Assembly (NCBI RefSeq): GCF_001653715.1
Contig: NZ_LWHQ01000006.1
Location: forward strand, 226,254 to 274,500
Reading direction: 5' to 3'
Length of the DNA: 48,247 nt
Source: Methylobacterium platani
Lineage (GTDB): Bacteria > Pseudomonadota > Alphaproteobacteria > Rhizobiales > Beijerinckiaceae
Shown piece by piece: positions 26,344 through 34,199 of the stretch. The notes beneath the pieces are model-generated. The model did no database searches. It was given only the letters and a program-made list of their open reading frames with translations, and was not told where the DNA came from. Positions within the stretch are counted from its first letter, which is position 1. Each line of letters opens with the position of its first letter. A program made the translations under genes and the position numbers.

Positions 26344-27461
26344 AGCTCACCGGTCTCAAGGTCGTCGATCTCTCGGTGTTCCTGCCCGGTCCGTACCTGA
26401 CCATGGTGCTGGCCGACCACGGCGCCGAGGTGATCAAGGTCGAGCCCCCCGGCGAGGGCGATCCCGGCCGCGCCATCGGCCCGGCGGACGGGCCCTCGAC
26501 GGTGTTCTTCCGCAACGTCAACCGCGGCAAGCGCAGCGTCGTCCTCGACCTCAAGTCGCCGCAAGGCCGCGAGGCGCTGCTGGCCCTGTGCGCGGAGGCC
26601 GACGTCTTCGTCGAGACCTTCCGGCCCGGCGTGGTGAAGCGCCTCGGCGTCGATTACGAGGCGGTGCGGGCGCGCAATCCCGGCATCGTCTACTGCGCGA
26701 TCAGCGCCTTCGGGCAGACCGGGCCCTATGCCGGAATGCCCGCCCACGACCTCGCCACCGAGGCGCTGGCGGGCTCGATCGGCATCACGCTGGGGCGCGA
26801 CGACGCGCCGGCGATCCCCGGCATCCCGGCCGCCGACATGCTGGCCTCGCTCCACGCGCTCTCGGGCGTGCTGATGGCGCTCCTGCGCCGCCAGCAGACC
26901 GGGCGGGGCGACTACATCGACGTCTCGATGCACGAGAGCGTCCTCGCCTCGATGCCGAACGTGCTCGGGCCGGCGCTGGCAGAAAACCGCCACGCCAACC
27001 CCAAGCACGAGCGCAGCATGGGCGGCTCGGCCTTCTACCAGGTCTACGAGACCGCCGACCACCGCCACGTGGTGCTCGGCGGCCAGGAGATCAAGTTCGT
27101 GCGCACCCTGCTCGGCAAGCTCGGCCGCCTCGACCTCGTGCCGCTCTGCGAGGCGGGCCCCGGGCCGCACCAGGCGCCGCTGATCGCTTACTTGCGCGAG
27201 GTCTTCCTCACCCGGAGCCAGGCCGAGTGGGTGGAGTGGTTCCGCCCGCTCGACGTGTGCTTCGCTCCCGTGAAGACCCTGCCGGAGGCGCTCTCCGACG
27301 AGCACGCGCTTGCCCGCGGCATGATCCTCACCGACGCGGCCGGGCGGCGCCACGTCGCCCCGGCGATCCGCTTCCGCGACGAGCCGCCGGAGCCGCGCCT
27401 GCGCGAGCCGGCCCTCGGCGAGCATACCGGCGCGGTCCTCTCCGGCCGGCCCGCGACCTGA
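26340..27461 (+). CDS. CaiB/BaiF family protein, racemase-like (AMACR type) or CoA-transferase
   Basis: A 373-residue family III protein, overlapping the preceding transferase by ATGA. Unlike the other three family members in the window, which have Tyr at this place, it has His136 in MPAHDLATEALAG. Thirty residues on is Asp166 in GIPAADMLAS. This His/Asp pair and its spacing match the catalytic dyad of alpha-methylacyl-CoA racemases (His126/Asp156 in the mycobacterial enzyme), which invert a 2-methyl centre. A racemase partner to a CoA-transferase would make sense for methyl-branched acids. A plain CoA-transferase using Asp166 is the alternative. Confidence 0.82.
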   Translation: MKLTGLKVVDLSVFLPGPYLTMVLADHGAEVIKVEPPGEGDPGRAIGPADGPSTVFFRNVNRGKRSVVLDLKSPQGREALLALCAEADVFVETFRPGVVKRLGVDYEAVRARNPGIVYCAISAFGQTGPYAGMPAHDLATEALAGSIGITLGRDDAPAIPGIPAADMLASLHALSGVLMALLRRQQTGRGDYIDVSMHESVLASMPNVLGPALAENRHANPKHERSMGGSAFYQVYETADHRHVVLGGQEIKFVRTLLGKLGRLDLVPLCEAGPGPHQAPLIAYLREVFLTRSQAEWVEWFRPLDVCFAPVKTLPEALSDEHALARGMILTDAAGRRHVAPAIRFRDEPPEPRLREPALGEHTGAVLSGRPAT

Positions 27462-27489
27462 CATCCCCCCCCACCGAGGACGACGACCC

Positions 27490-28293
27490 ATGCCGAGCGC
27501 GACGATCAACGGACACCGGATGCACTACGAGGTCCACGGCACGGGCGAGCCCGTGATCCTGTCGGGCGGCTGGGGCACCTTCTGCCACGGCGGGGAGCGC
27601 CACCTGCCGCAGGGGCTCACCGAGCGCTACAGCGTGGTGATCTTCGACCATCGCGGCATCGGCGAGTCGGACGACGACCTCTCCGTTCCCGCCACCACCG
27701 CCCTCTACGCCGAGGACGTGATCGGGCTCTCCCAGCATCTCGGCATCGCGCAAGCCCACCTCGTCGGGCTGATCGGGATGGGCGCCTGCATCATGCAGGA
27801 GGTGGCGATCCGCCGGCCGGAGCTGGCCCGCTCGATGGTCAATACCGGTGCCTGGATCGCGGTCGACCGCTTCCTCGCCGACCAGTTGCAGATGCTGCTC
27901 GACGTCCACGCCGAATCCGGCTTCCTGACCTTCCAGAAGGTCGTCTCGCTGCTCTCCTTCGAGCCGGACTACTACGCCCGCACCATCGACCGGCTGCTCG
28001 GCGAGACCGGCGTCTGGAGCGAGCTCAACGGCCGCGTCCCGGCCCATGCCCGCCTGATCGAGGCCTGCCTGGCCCACGACGCCCGCGACCGGGCGGGCGC
28101 CATCCGGGCCCCGACCCTCGTCCAGCATGCCGGCCTCGACCAGGTGACGGGGCCGCGCACGACGAAGCCGATCGAGGCGGCGATCCCGAACGCCGAGGGG
28201 CTCGACATGCCGCTCGCCGCCCACGTCATCGCCGGCTCGACGCGCAAGGCCGAGTTCGCCGACGCGCTGCTCGGCTTCCTCGCGCGGCACTAG
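27490..28293 (+). CDS. Alpha/beta-hydrolase fold protein lacking the nucleophile Ser
   Basis: A 267-residue alpha/beta-hydrolase-fold protein. The oxyanion-side VIFDHRGIGESD and the C-terminal acid/His pair (HAGLDQVTGP and AAHVIAG) are present. The nucleophile elbow, normally G-x-S-x-G, reads VGLIGMGACIMQE, so the Ser position is Gly96. The DNA is unambiguous there (GGG ATG GGC). It therefore cannot act as an ordinary serine hydrolase; a lyase-like, thioesterase-helper or binding role is possible. It is 28 bp downstream of the racemase-like gene, in the same operon. Its TAG stop runs straight into a dispersed repeat. Confidence 0.82.
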   Translation: MPSATINGHRMHYEVHGTGEPVILSGGWGTFCHGGERHLPQGLTERYSVVIFDHRGIGESDDDLSVPATTALYAEDVIGLSQHLGIAQAHLVGLIGMGACIMQEVAIRRPELARSMVNTGAWIAVDRFLADQLQMLLDVHAESGFLTFQKVVSLLSFEPDYYARTIDRLLGETGVWSELNGRVPAHARLIEACLAHDARDRAGAIRAPTLVQHAGLDQVTGPRTTKPIEAAIPNAEGLDMPLAAHVIAGSTRKAEFADALLGFLARH

Positions 28294-28388
28294 AGCATTT
28301 TCCGACGAAGTGAAAACCGGTTCATCGCAGAAAATGTAATAAAACAAAGACTTAGAGAGCTTCGCGATTGCAGCGCGATCGTGAAGCG
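28293..28388 (-). repeat. Intergenic repeat copy, inverted relative to 5623-5719
   Basis: The reverse complement starts CGCTTCACGATCGCGCTGC and ends CACTTCGTCGGAAAATGCTC, matching the 97-bp unit at 5623 with one indel and about fifteen substitutions. It begins at the last base of the hydrolase stop codon. The sequence is markedly more AT-rich than the genes on either side. Confidence 0.72.
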
Positions 28389-28446
28389 CTCGAGCGACAC
28401 CCGAGACAGACGGCCGCCAAAGGCCGCGTCACCAGGAGGAAACCCC

Positions 28447-29832
28447 ATGGCCCACATCGTCAATGCGGGGGCGCGGCTCGACCGGCTCCCGGTCTCGCGC
28501 TTCCACTGGCGAATGCTCTGGCTGATCGCCGCCGGCGGCTTCGTCGACGCCTTCGACGTCTACCTCGCCAGCAGCGTCGTGGCGGCGCTGGTCAAGGACG
28601 GCTTCGCCACCCTGCCGCAGGGCGCGCTGTTCGTCTCGAGCGGCTTCTTCGGCATGCTGATCGGGGCGGCCAGCTCCGGCTATCTCGGCGACCGCTACGG
28701 AAGGCGCTTCTCCTACCAGACCAACCTGGCGATCTTCGGCCTCGCCTCGCTCGCCGCGTGCTTTGCCCCCAACATCACGGTGCTGACGCTCTGCCGCTTC
28801 GTGATGGGCATCGGGCTCGGGGCCGAGCTGGTGGTGGCGGCCGGGACCTTGTGCGAGTTCATCCCGCCCTCGCATCGCGGACGCTGGGGCGCGCTGCTCG
28901 GCATGCTGATCAATGTCGGGCTGCCCGCAGCCAACGCCGCCGGCTACTTCCTGATTCCCCAGTTCAGCTGGCGGGTGATGTTCGTGCTCGCCGGGATCGG
29001 CGCCTTCGGGGTCTGGATCCTGCGCAAGCAGATGCCGGAATCGCCCCGCTGGCTCGAATCCCGCGGCCGGCTCGACGAGGCGGAAGCGACGCTTTCGAAG
29101 ATCGAGGCCGAGGTGGCGGCCGAGCGGGGGGCGCTGCCGGCGGTGCCGGTCACCCGCGACCTGCGCCAGCCCGGGATGCCGATGCGGGCCCTGTTCTCGC
29201 GGGCGCTCGGAGGGCGCACCTTCGTGGCGGCGCTCTCGCACGTCGCGATCAACATCGCGGTCTACGGCATGATCGCCTGGATCCCGACCTTCATGGTCAA
29301 GCAGGGCCTGTCGGTGGTCCAGTCCCTCGGCTTCACCACCCTGATGACGGTCGGCGGGCCGTTCGGCGCCCTCGTCGGCTTCCTGCTGGCGGACCGGCTG
29401 CCGCGCAAGGCCTCGATGGTCGGCGCCTGCGCCGTCGTCGGGCTGTTCGCCCTCCTCTACCCGCAGACGACCGACCCGGCGGCGGTGACGGCGGTCGGGT
29501 TCGGGCTGGTGAGCGCGATCTACTTCCTCGTCGCGGTGGCGTTCTACTCCTACGGCCCGGAGCTGTTCCCGACGGCGCTGCGCCTGCGCGGCGGGGGCTT
29601 CGCCAATGCCTGCGGCCGGCTCGCCTCGATCACCATGCCGTACGCGGTGGTCTGGCTGTTCACCGCCTTCGGCGTCTCGGGCGTCGTCGGGATGGTCGTG
29701 AGCGTGCTGGCGCTGCTCGCGGTCAGCGTCCTGCTCCTGCCGGTCGAGATGCGGGCGAGCTCCCTCGAGGAGGCCGAGAGCGAGGGCGCACCCGATCCCG
29801 TCCGCGGCCTCGCCCGCGGCCGGCTCGCCTGA
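28447..29832 (+). CDS. MFS transporter, dicarboxylate/aromatic-acid type (paralogue 2)
   Basis: A 461-residue, 12-helix symporter. After an AGGAGG ribosome site it begins NAGARLDRLPVSRFHWRMLW, the same leader as the carriers at 12143 and 36677. The MFS motif GDRYGRRFSYQTN, the loop ESPRWLESRGRLDEAE and the C-terminal YSYGPELFPTALRLRGGGFAN also correspond. It stands between the CoA-transferase group and two isochorismatase-fold genes, all on the plus strand. Probably an acid:proton symporter for the local catabolic substrate. Confidence 0.9.
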   Translation: MAHIVNAGARLDRLPVSRFHWRMLWLIAAGGFVDAFDVYLASSVVAALVKDGFATLPQGALFVSSGFFGMLIGAASSGYLGDRYGRRFSYQTNLAIFGLASLAACFAPNITVLTLCRFVMGIGLGAELVVAAGTLCEFIPPSHRGRWGALLGMLINVGLPAANAAGYFLIPQFSWRVMFVLAGIGAFGVWILRKQMPESPRWLESRGRLDEAEATLSKIEAEVAAERGALPAVPVTRDLRQPGMPMRALFSRALGGRTFVAALSHVAINIAVYGMIAWIPTFMVKQGLSVVQSLGFTTLMTVGGPFGALVGFLLADRLPRKASMVGACAVVGLFALLYPQTTDPAAVTAVGFGLVSAIYFLVAVAFYSYGPELFPTALRLRGGGFANACGRLASITMPYAVVWLFTAFGVSGVVGMVVSVLALLAVSVLLLPVEMRASSLEEAESEGAPDPVRGLARGRLA

Positions 29833-29861
29833 CCCTGTTCTCTCCGGAAAGGATTCTTGTC

Positions 29862-30551
29862 ATGCATCCCTCCTACGTCGATCTCTTCACCCGCCGGGTC
29901 GCCATCGATCCGCGCCGCACCGCCCTCGTCCCGGTCGACCTGCAATACGCCTCCGGCAGCCGCGACCACGGCCTCGGCGCGCTGCTTGCCCGCGAGGGCC
30001 GGCTGCACGAGGCCGCCTATCGGTTCGACCGCGTCGACCACGTGGTGGTGCCCAACACCCGCCGGCTGCTCGACGGCTTCCGGCATGCGGGCGCCCGGGT
30101 CGTCCACGTCACCCTCGGCTGCGAATTGCCGGACTTCTCCGACGCGCCGCCCAGCACCGCGGCGTTCTTCCGCGCCACCAACAACACGGTTGGCACCCGC
30201 GAGCACGAGATCGTCGACGCCCTCGAGCCGCTCCCGGGCGAGCTCGTCATCAACAAGCGCACCCAGGGCGCCTTCGCCTCGACCGGCATCGAGGGCGTGC
30301 TGCGCTCCCTCGGCATCGACACGATCGTGGTGACGGGCGTCTCGACCAACAACTGCGTCGAGACCACGGCGCGGGAGGCCTCGGACCGCGGCTTCGGGGT
30401 GGTGATGGTGTCGGACGCCACCGGCACCTGCAGCGAGGCGATGCAGGAGGCGACCCTGCGCGGCTTCTCGCGCCTGTGGGGCCGCGTCGCCGACACCGCC
30501 GAGGTGCTGCGCGAGATCGCCGCCGCGCCGGGCGCCCGCGCCGCGGCCTGA
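29862..30551 (+). CDS. Isochorismatase-fold cysteine hydrolase
   Basis: A 229-residue cysteine hydrolase. The triad is complete: Asp26 in VPVDLQYA, Lys132 in VINKRTQGAF and Cys165 in TGVSTNNCVETTAREA. The family contains isochorismatases, nicotinamidases, N-carbamoylsarcosine, biuret and ureidoacrylate amidohydrolases; the N-terminal RRTALVPVDLQYA and length fit the carbamoyl/amide hydrolases. ATG 29862 was taken because the protein aligns from there, and it is 29 bp after the MFS gene. A role in removing an amide from an imported acid is an inference. Confidence 0.87.
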   Translation: MHPSYVDLFTRRVAIDPRRTALVPVDLQYASGSRDHGLGALLAREGRLHEAAYRFDRVDHVVVPNTRRLLDGFRHAGARVVHVTLGCELPDFSDAPPSTAAFFRATNNTVGTREHEIVDALEPLPGELVINKRTQGAFASTGIEGVLRSLGIDTIVVTGVSTNNCVETTAREASDRGFGVVMVSDATGTCSEAMQEATLRGFSRLWGRVADTAEVLREIAAAPGARAAA

Positions 30552-30555
30552 ACCC

Positions 30556-30582
30556 GTCCCGGGGGCGCCCCGCCCCCGGGAC
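30556..30582 (+). terminator. Strong GC hairpin after the cysteine hydrolase gene
   Basis: GTCCCGGGGGCG and CGCCCCCGGGAC form perfect 12-bp arms around a CCC loop, starting four bases after the TGA. There is no T-run, so it may stall or protect the transcript instead of being a canonical Rho-independent terminator. Confidence 0.55.
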
Positions 30583-30672
30583 GCGACACCGGCCTCATGG
30601 AACCGGGGCGCCCGGCGGAGGCTTCGAGGCCCATCGCCGGCGCGCCCCGCGCCGCCCTGCACGGAAGATCCC

Positions 30673-31239
30673 ATGCCCCAGCTCGCTCCCGCCGACGTCG
30701 CCATCCTCTTCGCCGACCTTCAGGACAGCATCGTCGGCCACGCCGCCACCGCCGACGAGGCCGCCCTCCGCAAGTCGGCCGGGGCGCTCGCCGGCGTCGC
30801 CCGCGACCTCGGCCTGCCGGCCTTCGCCTCGGTGGTGCCGTTCGGCACCGACGACCCCCGGCCGATCGCCGAGATCACCGCGATCCTGCCGGACATCCCG
30901 GTCCTCAAGCGCGGCGGTCCCGCGGTCTTCGCCCACCCGCCTTCCCGCGACGCGCTCATCGGCACCGGCCGGCGGGTGCTGGCGATCGCCGGGGTGGCGA
31001 GCGAGGTGGTGGTGCTCCACGCCGCCCTCGCGGCCCGGGCGGCCGGCCTCGACGTCCACGTGCTCCTCGACGCCGGCGGCGGCTTCTCGGACCGCACCGA
31101 GGCGGCGGCCCTGCGCGAGATCGAGGCGGCGGGCGGGATCACCAGCTCGGTCGCGAGCTTCGCCACCCGGTTCGCCGACACGTTCGACACGAGGGAGGGG
31201 CAGGCGGCGATGGGGGCGCTGGTGCGGTTGATGGGGTGA
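30673..31239 (+). CDS. Isochorismatase-fold protein lacking the catalytic Cys
   Basis: A 188-residue isochorismatase-like protein of the short YcaC type. Asp15 (LFADLQDSI) and Lys79 (PVLKRGG) are in place, but where the family has Cys (GVATEVCVLHT) it has GVASEVVVLHAAL, so the nucleophile is Val113 (codon GTG). It cannot perform the cysteine-based hydrolysis of its neighbour at 29862. The next landmark, the LLDAGGGFSDRTE loop, is intact, so the fold is preserved and the gene is not simply decaying. It may be a regulatory or binding homologue. It lies 121 bp downstream, past a GC hairpin. Confidence 0.8.
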   Translation: MPQLAPADVAILFADLQDSIVGHAATADEAALRKSAGALAGVARDLGLPAFASVVPFGTDDPRPIAEITAILPDIPVLKRGGPAVFAHPPSRDALIGTGRRVLAIAGVASEVVVLHAALAARAAGLDVHVLLDAGGGFSDRTEAAALREIEAAGGITSSVASFATRFADTFDTREGQAAMGALVRLMG

Positions 31240-31543
31240 GGGGGTGCCCCTCGAGCCCCGTCGATCGAGATGTTCCCGGACCAGGATGAAGCGCGGGCTT
31301 TCTCCTCTCCCCGCGGGCGGGGAGAGGCCTTCGCCCCCCCTGTCGGGGGCGAAGGGAGCGGAGGCGAAGCCGGAGCGAGGGTGAGGGGGTGTCTCCGGAA
31401 GAGCCACATCCGGCACCTCCCCCTCACCTTCGGCTACCGCCTCGCCGTATCCCTTGAACAGGGACACGGCCCTCTCCCCGCCCGCGGGGAGAAGGGAATG
31501 CGCACCCTCGTTCTGCGAATTGTCCAGATCCCTGAGAGCGAGT
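31240..31543. other. 304-bp intergene filled by hairpin repeats
   Basis: No gene is supported between the two convergent coding regions. Almost all of it is the repeat array at 31290-31500. Open frames through it are repeat shadows. Confidence 0.5.
31290..31500. repeat. Array of GC-rich hairpins, inverted-repeat organisation
   Basis: Consecutive hairpins are visible: CCTCTCCCCGC/GCGGGGAGAGG (31304-31327, 11-bp arms), CCTTCGCCCCC/GGGGGCGAAGG (31328-31355), GTGAGGGGG/CCCCCTCAC (31381-31389 with 31419-31427), and a mirror CTCTCCCCGC/GCGGGGAGA near 31472-31495. The outermost hairpins mirror each other, so the whole block is a large imperfect palindrome like that at 16748-16873. Confidence 0.68.
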
Positions 31544-32221
31544 TCAGCCCGCGACCCGCAAGACCACCACCCGCAGCGGCTGGCGCAGGACGAACCCGCC
31601 TTCCCCCCGCGCCGCCTGCGCGCGGACATCCTCGCCGATCGCCGCGCGATCCGCACGCGCCGCGGCCGCGCGTCCAGGGTCGCCGGCGGTGACCCGGGCG
31701 AGGAAGGCGTCGAGATCCGCGAAGGTCTCGACACGGTCGACGACCGTGTCCCGCTCGATCGCCACCACGCCGTCGGCCGCAAAGGCCGCGAGCGCCGCCG
31801 CCGCCTCGGCGCGGATCGCGGTCTCGTCCTCGATGCGGCGCATCGCCCGGAAGAAGCTGCCCTCGGCCAGGGGCTCGACCACCACGATGCCGCGGCCCGG
31901 GCCGGTGACCCGGGCGGCCTCGCGCAGGGCCGCCCCCATGCCGGGGCCGGGGACGTGGTGCAGGGAGTTGACGAAGACCGCGCCGTCGAAGGTGCCGTCG
32001 GCCCAGGGCAGCGCCTCGGCCGCGCCGGGGCGCAGGTCGGCCTCCGGCAGGCTCGCCCGCGCCTGCGCCAGGGCCGTCGCCGACGGATCGAGGCCCGCGA
32101 CCGTGGCGCCGCGGGCGGCGAGGGCGCGGGCGAGCGCACCGGCGCCGCAGCCGATATCGAGGAGGCGCCGGCCGGGGAGCGGCGCGAAGGCCTCGGCGAT
32201 CAGGTCGAGGGCGGTGGTCAT
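31544..32221 (-). CDS. Class I SAM-dependent methyltransferase
   Basis: A 225-residue methyltransferase of the Methyltransf_11/UbiE-like kind. Motif I is LLDIGCGAGALARAL (about 20-34), motif II AGLDPSATAL, and the FVNSLHHVPGPGM motif IV with two His follows. It overlaps the CitE-like gene by four bases (ATGA), so it is co-translated with it. Why a methyltransferase should accompany a CoA-ester lyase is unclear; it may methylate a free carboxylate (compare trans-aconitate methyltransferase) to detoxify or protect an acid, but the sequence alone does not show this. Confidence 0.85.
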   Translation of the reverse strand: MTTALDLIAEAFAPLPGRRLLDIGCGAGALARALAARGATVAGLDPSATALAQARASLPEADLRPGAAEALPWADGTFDGAVFVNSLHHVPGPGMGAALREAARVTGPGRGIVVVEPLAEGSFFRAMRRIEDETAIRAEAAAALAAFAADGVVAIERDTVVDRVETFADLDAFLARVTAGDPGRAAAARADRAAIGEDVRAQAARGEGGFVLRQPLRVVVLRVAG

Positions 32222-33039
32222 GCGCCTCGAGCCGAAATCATCTGAGCCAGAATCGCTTCGGCCTGGAGCAGGATCGGCCGGTCGACGAGCTTGCCGTCGA
32301 CCACGATCGCCCCGGGGCCGGTGGCGCTGGCCTCCACCACCCGGCGGGCCCAGGCGATCTCGTCCTCGCTCGGCGACAGGCCGGCATTGACCGCCGCGAC
32401 CTGGGACGGGTGGATGCAGAGCTTCGCCCCGAAGCCGAAGCTGCGCGCCCGCGCCACGTCCTCGGCGAGCACGTCGTCGCGCTTCACCGCGACGGTGACG
32501 CCCTCGACCGGCGCCCGGAGCCCGGCGAGCACCGATTCGAGCACCAGCTGGCCGCGGACGAAGTCGAGCTCGCGGCCCTGGCCGCGGATGCCGGTCTCGG
32601 TGCAGAAATCGACCGACCCGAAGGCGAGGCGATCCAGGCCCTCCGCCCCGGCGAGCGCCCGCAGGCCCGCGATGCCCCGCACCGTCTCGACCAGGGCGAC
32701 GATCGTCCGCTCGGGCGCCAGGACCGCCCGCAGGGACCGGATCTGGTCCGGCTGTTCCGCCTTCGGCAGCATCAGCCCGGCGAGGCCCGGCAGGCCGGCG
32801 AGCGCCGCGACGTCGTCGGCGTGCCAGGGCGTGCCGGCGGCGTTGACCCGCACCATCGCGGCGCCGGGCGCGGCGCGGGCGAGCCAGTCCGCCAGCGTGT
32901 CGCGCGCCGCAGCCTTGGCGTCGGGCAGGACCGCGTCCTCGAGGTCGAGCACCACCCGGTCGGCGCCGCTCGCCAGCGCCTTGTCGAAGCGCTCCGGGCG
33001 GTCGCCGGGACAGAACAGGTAGCTGCGCTCACGCCTCAT
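32218..33039 (-). CDS. CitE-like (HpcH/HpaI) beta-hydroxyacyl-CoA lyase
   Basis: A 273-residue TIM-barrel lyase. Landmarks: substrate Arg in YLFCPGDRPERFDKAL, VVLDLEDAV (about 28-36), VALVETVRGI with the metal Glu, FGSVDFCTETG with the metal Asp, and GAKLCIHPSQV. Free-standing proteins of this type act as citramalyl-CoA, malyl-CoA or beta-methylmalyl-CoA lyases. With the CoA-transferase, acyl-CoA dehydrogenase and MaoC hydratase at 34200-38642 it would complete a route to acetyl-CoA or propionyl-CoA plus pyruvate or glyoxylate. It overlaps the GntR gene upstream by 11 bp and the methyltransferase downstream by 4 bp. Confidence 0.87.
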   Translation of the reverse strand: MRRERSYLFCPGDRPERFDKALASGADRVVLDLEDAVLPDAKAAARDTLADWLARAAPGAAMVRVNAAGTPWHADDVAALAGLPGLAGLMLPKAEQPDQIRSLRAVLAPERTIVALVETVRGIAGLRALAGAEGLDRLAFGSVDFCTETGIRGQGRELDFVRGQLVLESVLAGLRAPVEGVTVAVKRDDVLAEDVARARSFGFGAKLCIHPSQVAAVNAGLSPSEDEIAWARRVVEASATGPGAIVVDGKLVDRPILLQAEAILAQMISARGA

Positions 33040-33856
33040 CGGTTTCCTCCTGCCTGGATCGGGCCGCCGGGCGCTCGCGCCGGAACACCGCCGAGTAGCT
33101 GAACCGCTCGGCCGGGTGCACGCTGGTCGCGACCTCGATCACCTCGGCCCGGCGGTTGAGGTAGAGCCGGCAGATCCACAGGGCCGGCGCGCCGGGCGCG
33201 GCGCCGAGGCGTTCCGCCTGGTCGGGCGTGAGCACCACCGCGCGGATCTGCTGCTGCACCTCCGCGACGCTCTCGCCGAACTGCTCCTCCAGGCGCACGT
33301 AGACCGGCACGGTCGAGCGCCCGCCGACCTCGCGCACCGCGCGGAAGGCCGGATGGATGTAGATCTCGGTGACGCAGAGCGGCGCCTCCGCCTCGCCCTC
33401 GCGGTGGCGCAGGCCCCGCATGTGCAGCCAGGACTGCCCGACGGGCGCCTGGGCCAGCGCCGCGATGTCCTCGGCGAGCGGCGCCATCTCGACGTCGAGA
33501 ATCTCCAGCACCGTCTCGGCGGTGTATTGCTGCAGGTCGTCGAGGCCCTGCATCACCTGCCGGTAGGCGGTGCGCGACTGCGCGCTCAGCACCCTCGTGC
33601 CGACCCCGGCCTGCCGGCTGACGAGGCCGAGCTCGACGAGGCGCTTGATCGCCTCGCGCACGGTGAAGCGGCTCGCCCCGAACTGCTCGCACAGGGCGAA
33701 CTCGGTCGGCATCAGGGCACCGACCGGGTAGCGGCCCGATTCGATCTCGCTGATCAGGGTCTGGGCGAGCTGCAGGTAGCGGGGCTGCGGAGCGATGAGG
33801 GCCATGGGACCGGGGATTGGGGGAAGCGGGATGACCGCGGGTGAGGTCGCGATCAT
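33029..33856 (-). CDS. GntR family regulator with UTRA ligand domain (regulator 2)
   Basis: A HutC-subfamily GntR protein of 275 residues if started at ATG 33856. GTG 33859 is also possible, and ATG 33805 would remove a Pro-rich leader and start MALIAPQPRYLQLAQTL, closer to the family norm. No start has a strong ribosome site. The winged helix reads MPTEFALCEQFGASRFTVRE and the UTRA domain follows. The recognition helix ASRFTVREA is identical to regulator 1 (15859), so both may bind TGT-N4-ACA dyads. It is cotranscribed with the CitE-like lyase and methyltransferase and is the natural candidate for the sites at 25099 and 38657. Confidence 0.85.
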   Translation of the reverse strand: MIATSPAVIPLPPIPGPMALIAPQPRYLQLAQTLISEIESGRYPVGALMPTEFALCEQFGASRFTVREAIKRLVELGLVSRQAGVGTRVLSAQSRTAYRQVMQGLDDLQQYTAETVLEILDVEMAPLAEDIAALAQAPVGQSWLHMRGLRHREGEAEAPLCVTEIYIHPAFRAVREVGGRSTVPVYVRLEEQFGESVAEVQQQIRAVVLTPDQAERLGAAPGAPALWICRLYLNRRAEVIEVATSVHPAERFSYSAVFRRERPAARSRQEETDEA

Positions 33857-33867
33857 CACATATGATG
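33854..33867. promoter_or_regulatory. Possible autoregulatory dyad at GntR regulator 2 start
   Basis: CATCA-CATA-TGATG is a perfect 5-bp-arm dyad covering the most upstream start codons of the GntR gene. If it is an operator, translation probably begins at the inner ATG 33805. It does not match the TGT-N4-ACA sites. Confidence 0.3.
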
Positions 33868-34199
33868 GCGGTCGCGTCTGTCATCTCCCCGGCGGTGCCG
33901 TTGGTGAGGGTTGCGAGCGGATGGGCCGGCGCTTCGTCAGATCGTGGGGCGCGGCTGCTGCGGCTTCCGCATGATCCGTTCGAATGAAGGTTGGACGCGC
34001 CTCCCCTCTCCCGTGTGGGAGAGGGGCCGGGGGTGAGGGTGCTACGGTTCCGCAGAAGACGCTGACAGTCCCGCTGTCAGCACGACGGTCACAGTTCCAC
34101 ACGGAAGCGTGTCACCCTGCGCGATCTTCGATCGCCCCTACCCCTCTCCCACTGGGGAGAGGGGATCCCGCGATCTCCCGGTCCCGGCGGCTCGTCCCC
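33860..34199. other. 340-bp intergene with hairpin repeat
   Basis: No gene is supported. It holds the upstream region of GntR regulator 2 and the repeat element at 33965-34175. Open frames here follow the repeat. Confidence 0.5.
33965..34175. repeat. Hairpin-rich intergenic repeat, family of 23580-23716
   Basis: The left end CTTCCGCATGATCCGTTCG followed by CGCGCCTCCCCTCTCC resembles the left half of the element at 23580-23716. Hairpins include CTCTCCCGTGTGGGAGAG (near 34010), CTGACAG-TCCCG-CTGTCAG (34062-34080) and CCCTCTCCCACTGGGGAGAGGG at about 34141-34162, followed by GATCCCGCG as at 23670. The two hairpin ends mirror each other. This may be the longer parent of the shorter element inside the transposase. 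Confidence 0.65.

Noticed and set aside
31270..31692. 140-residue plus-strand open frame
   Set aside because: Runs through the hairpin repeat array and the 3' end of the methyltransferase; no start context or protein-like composition.
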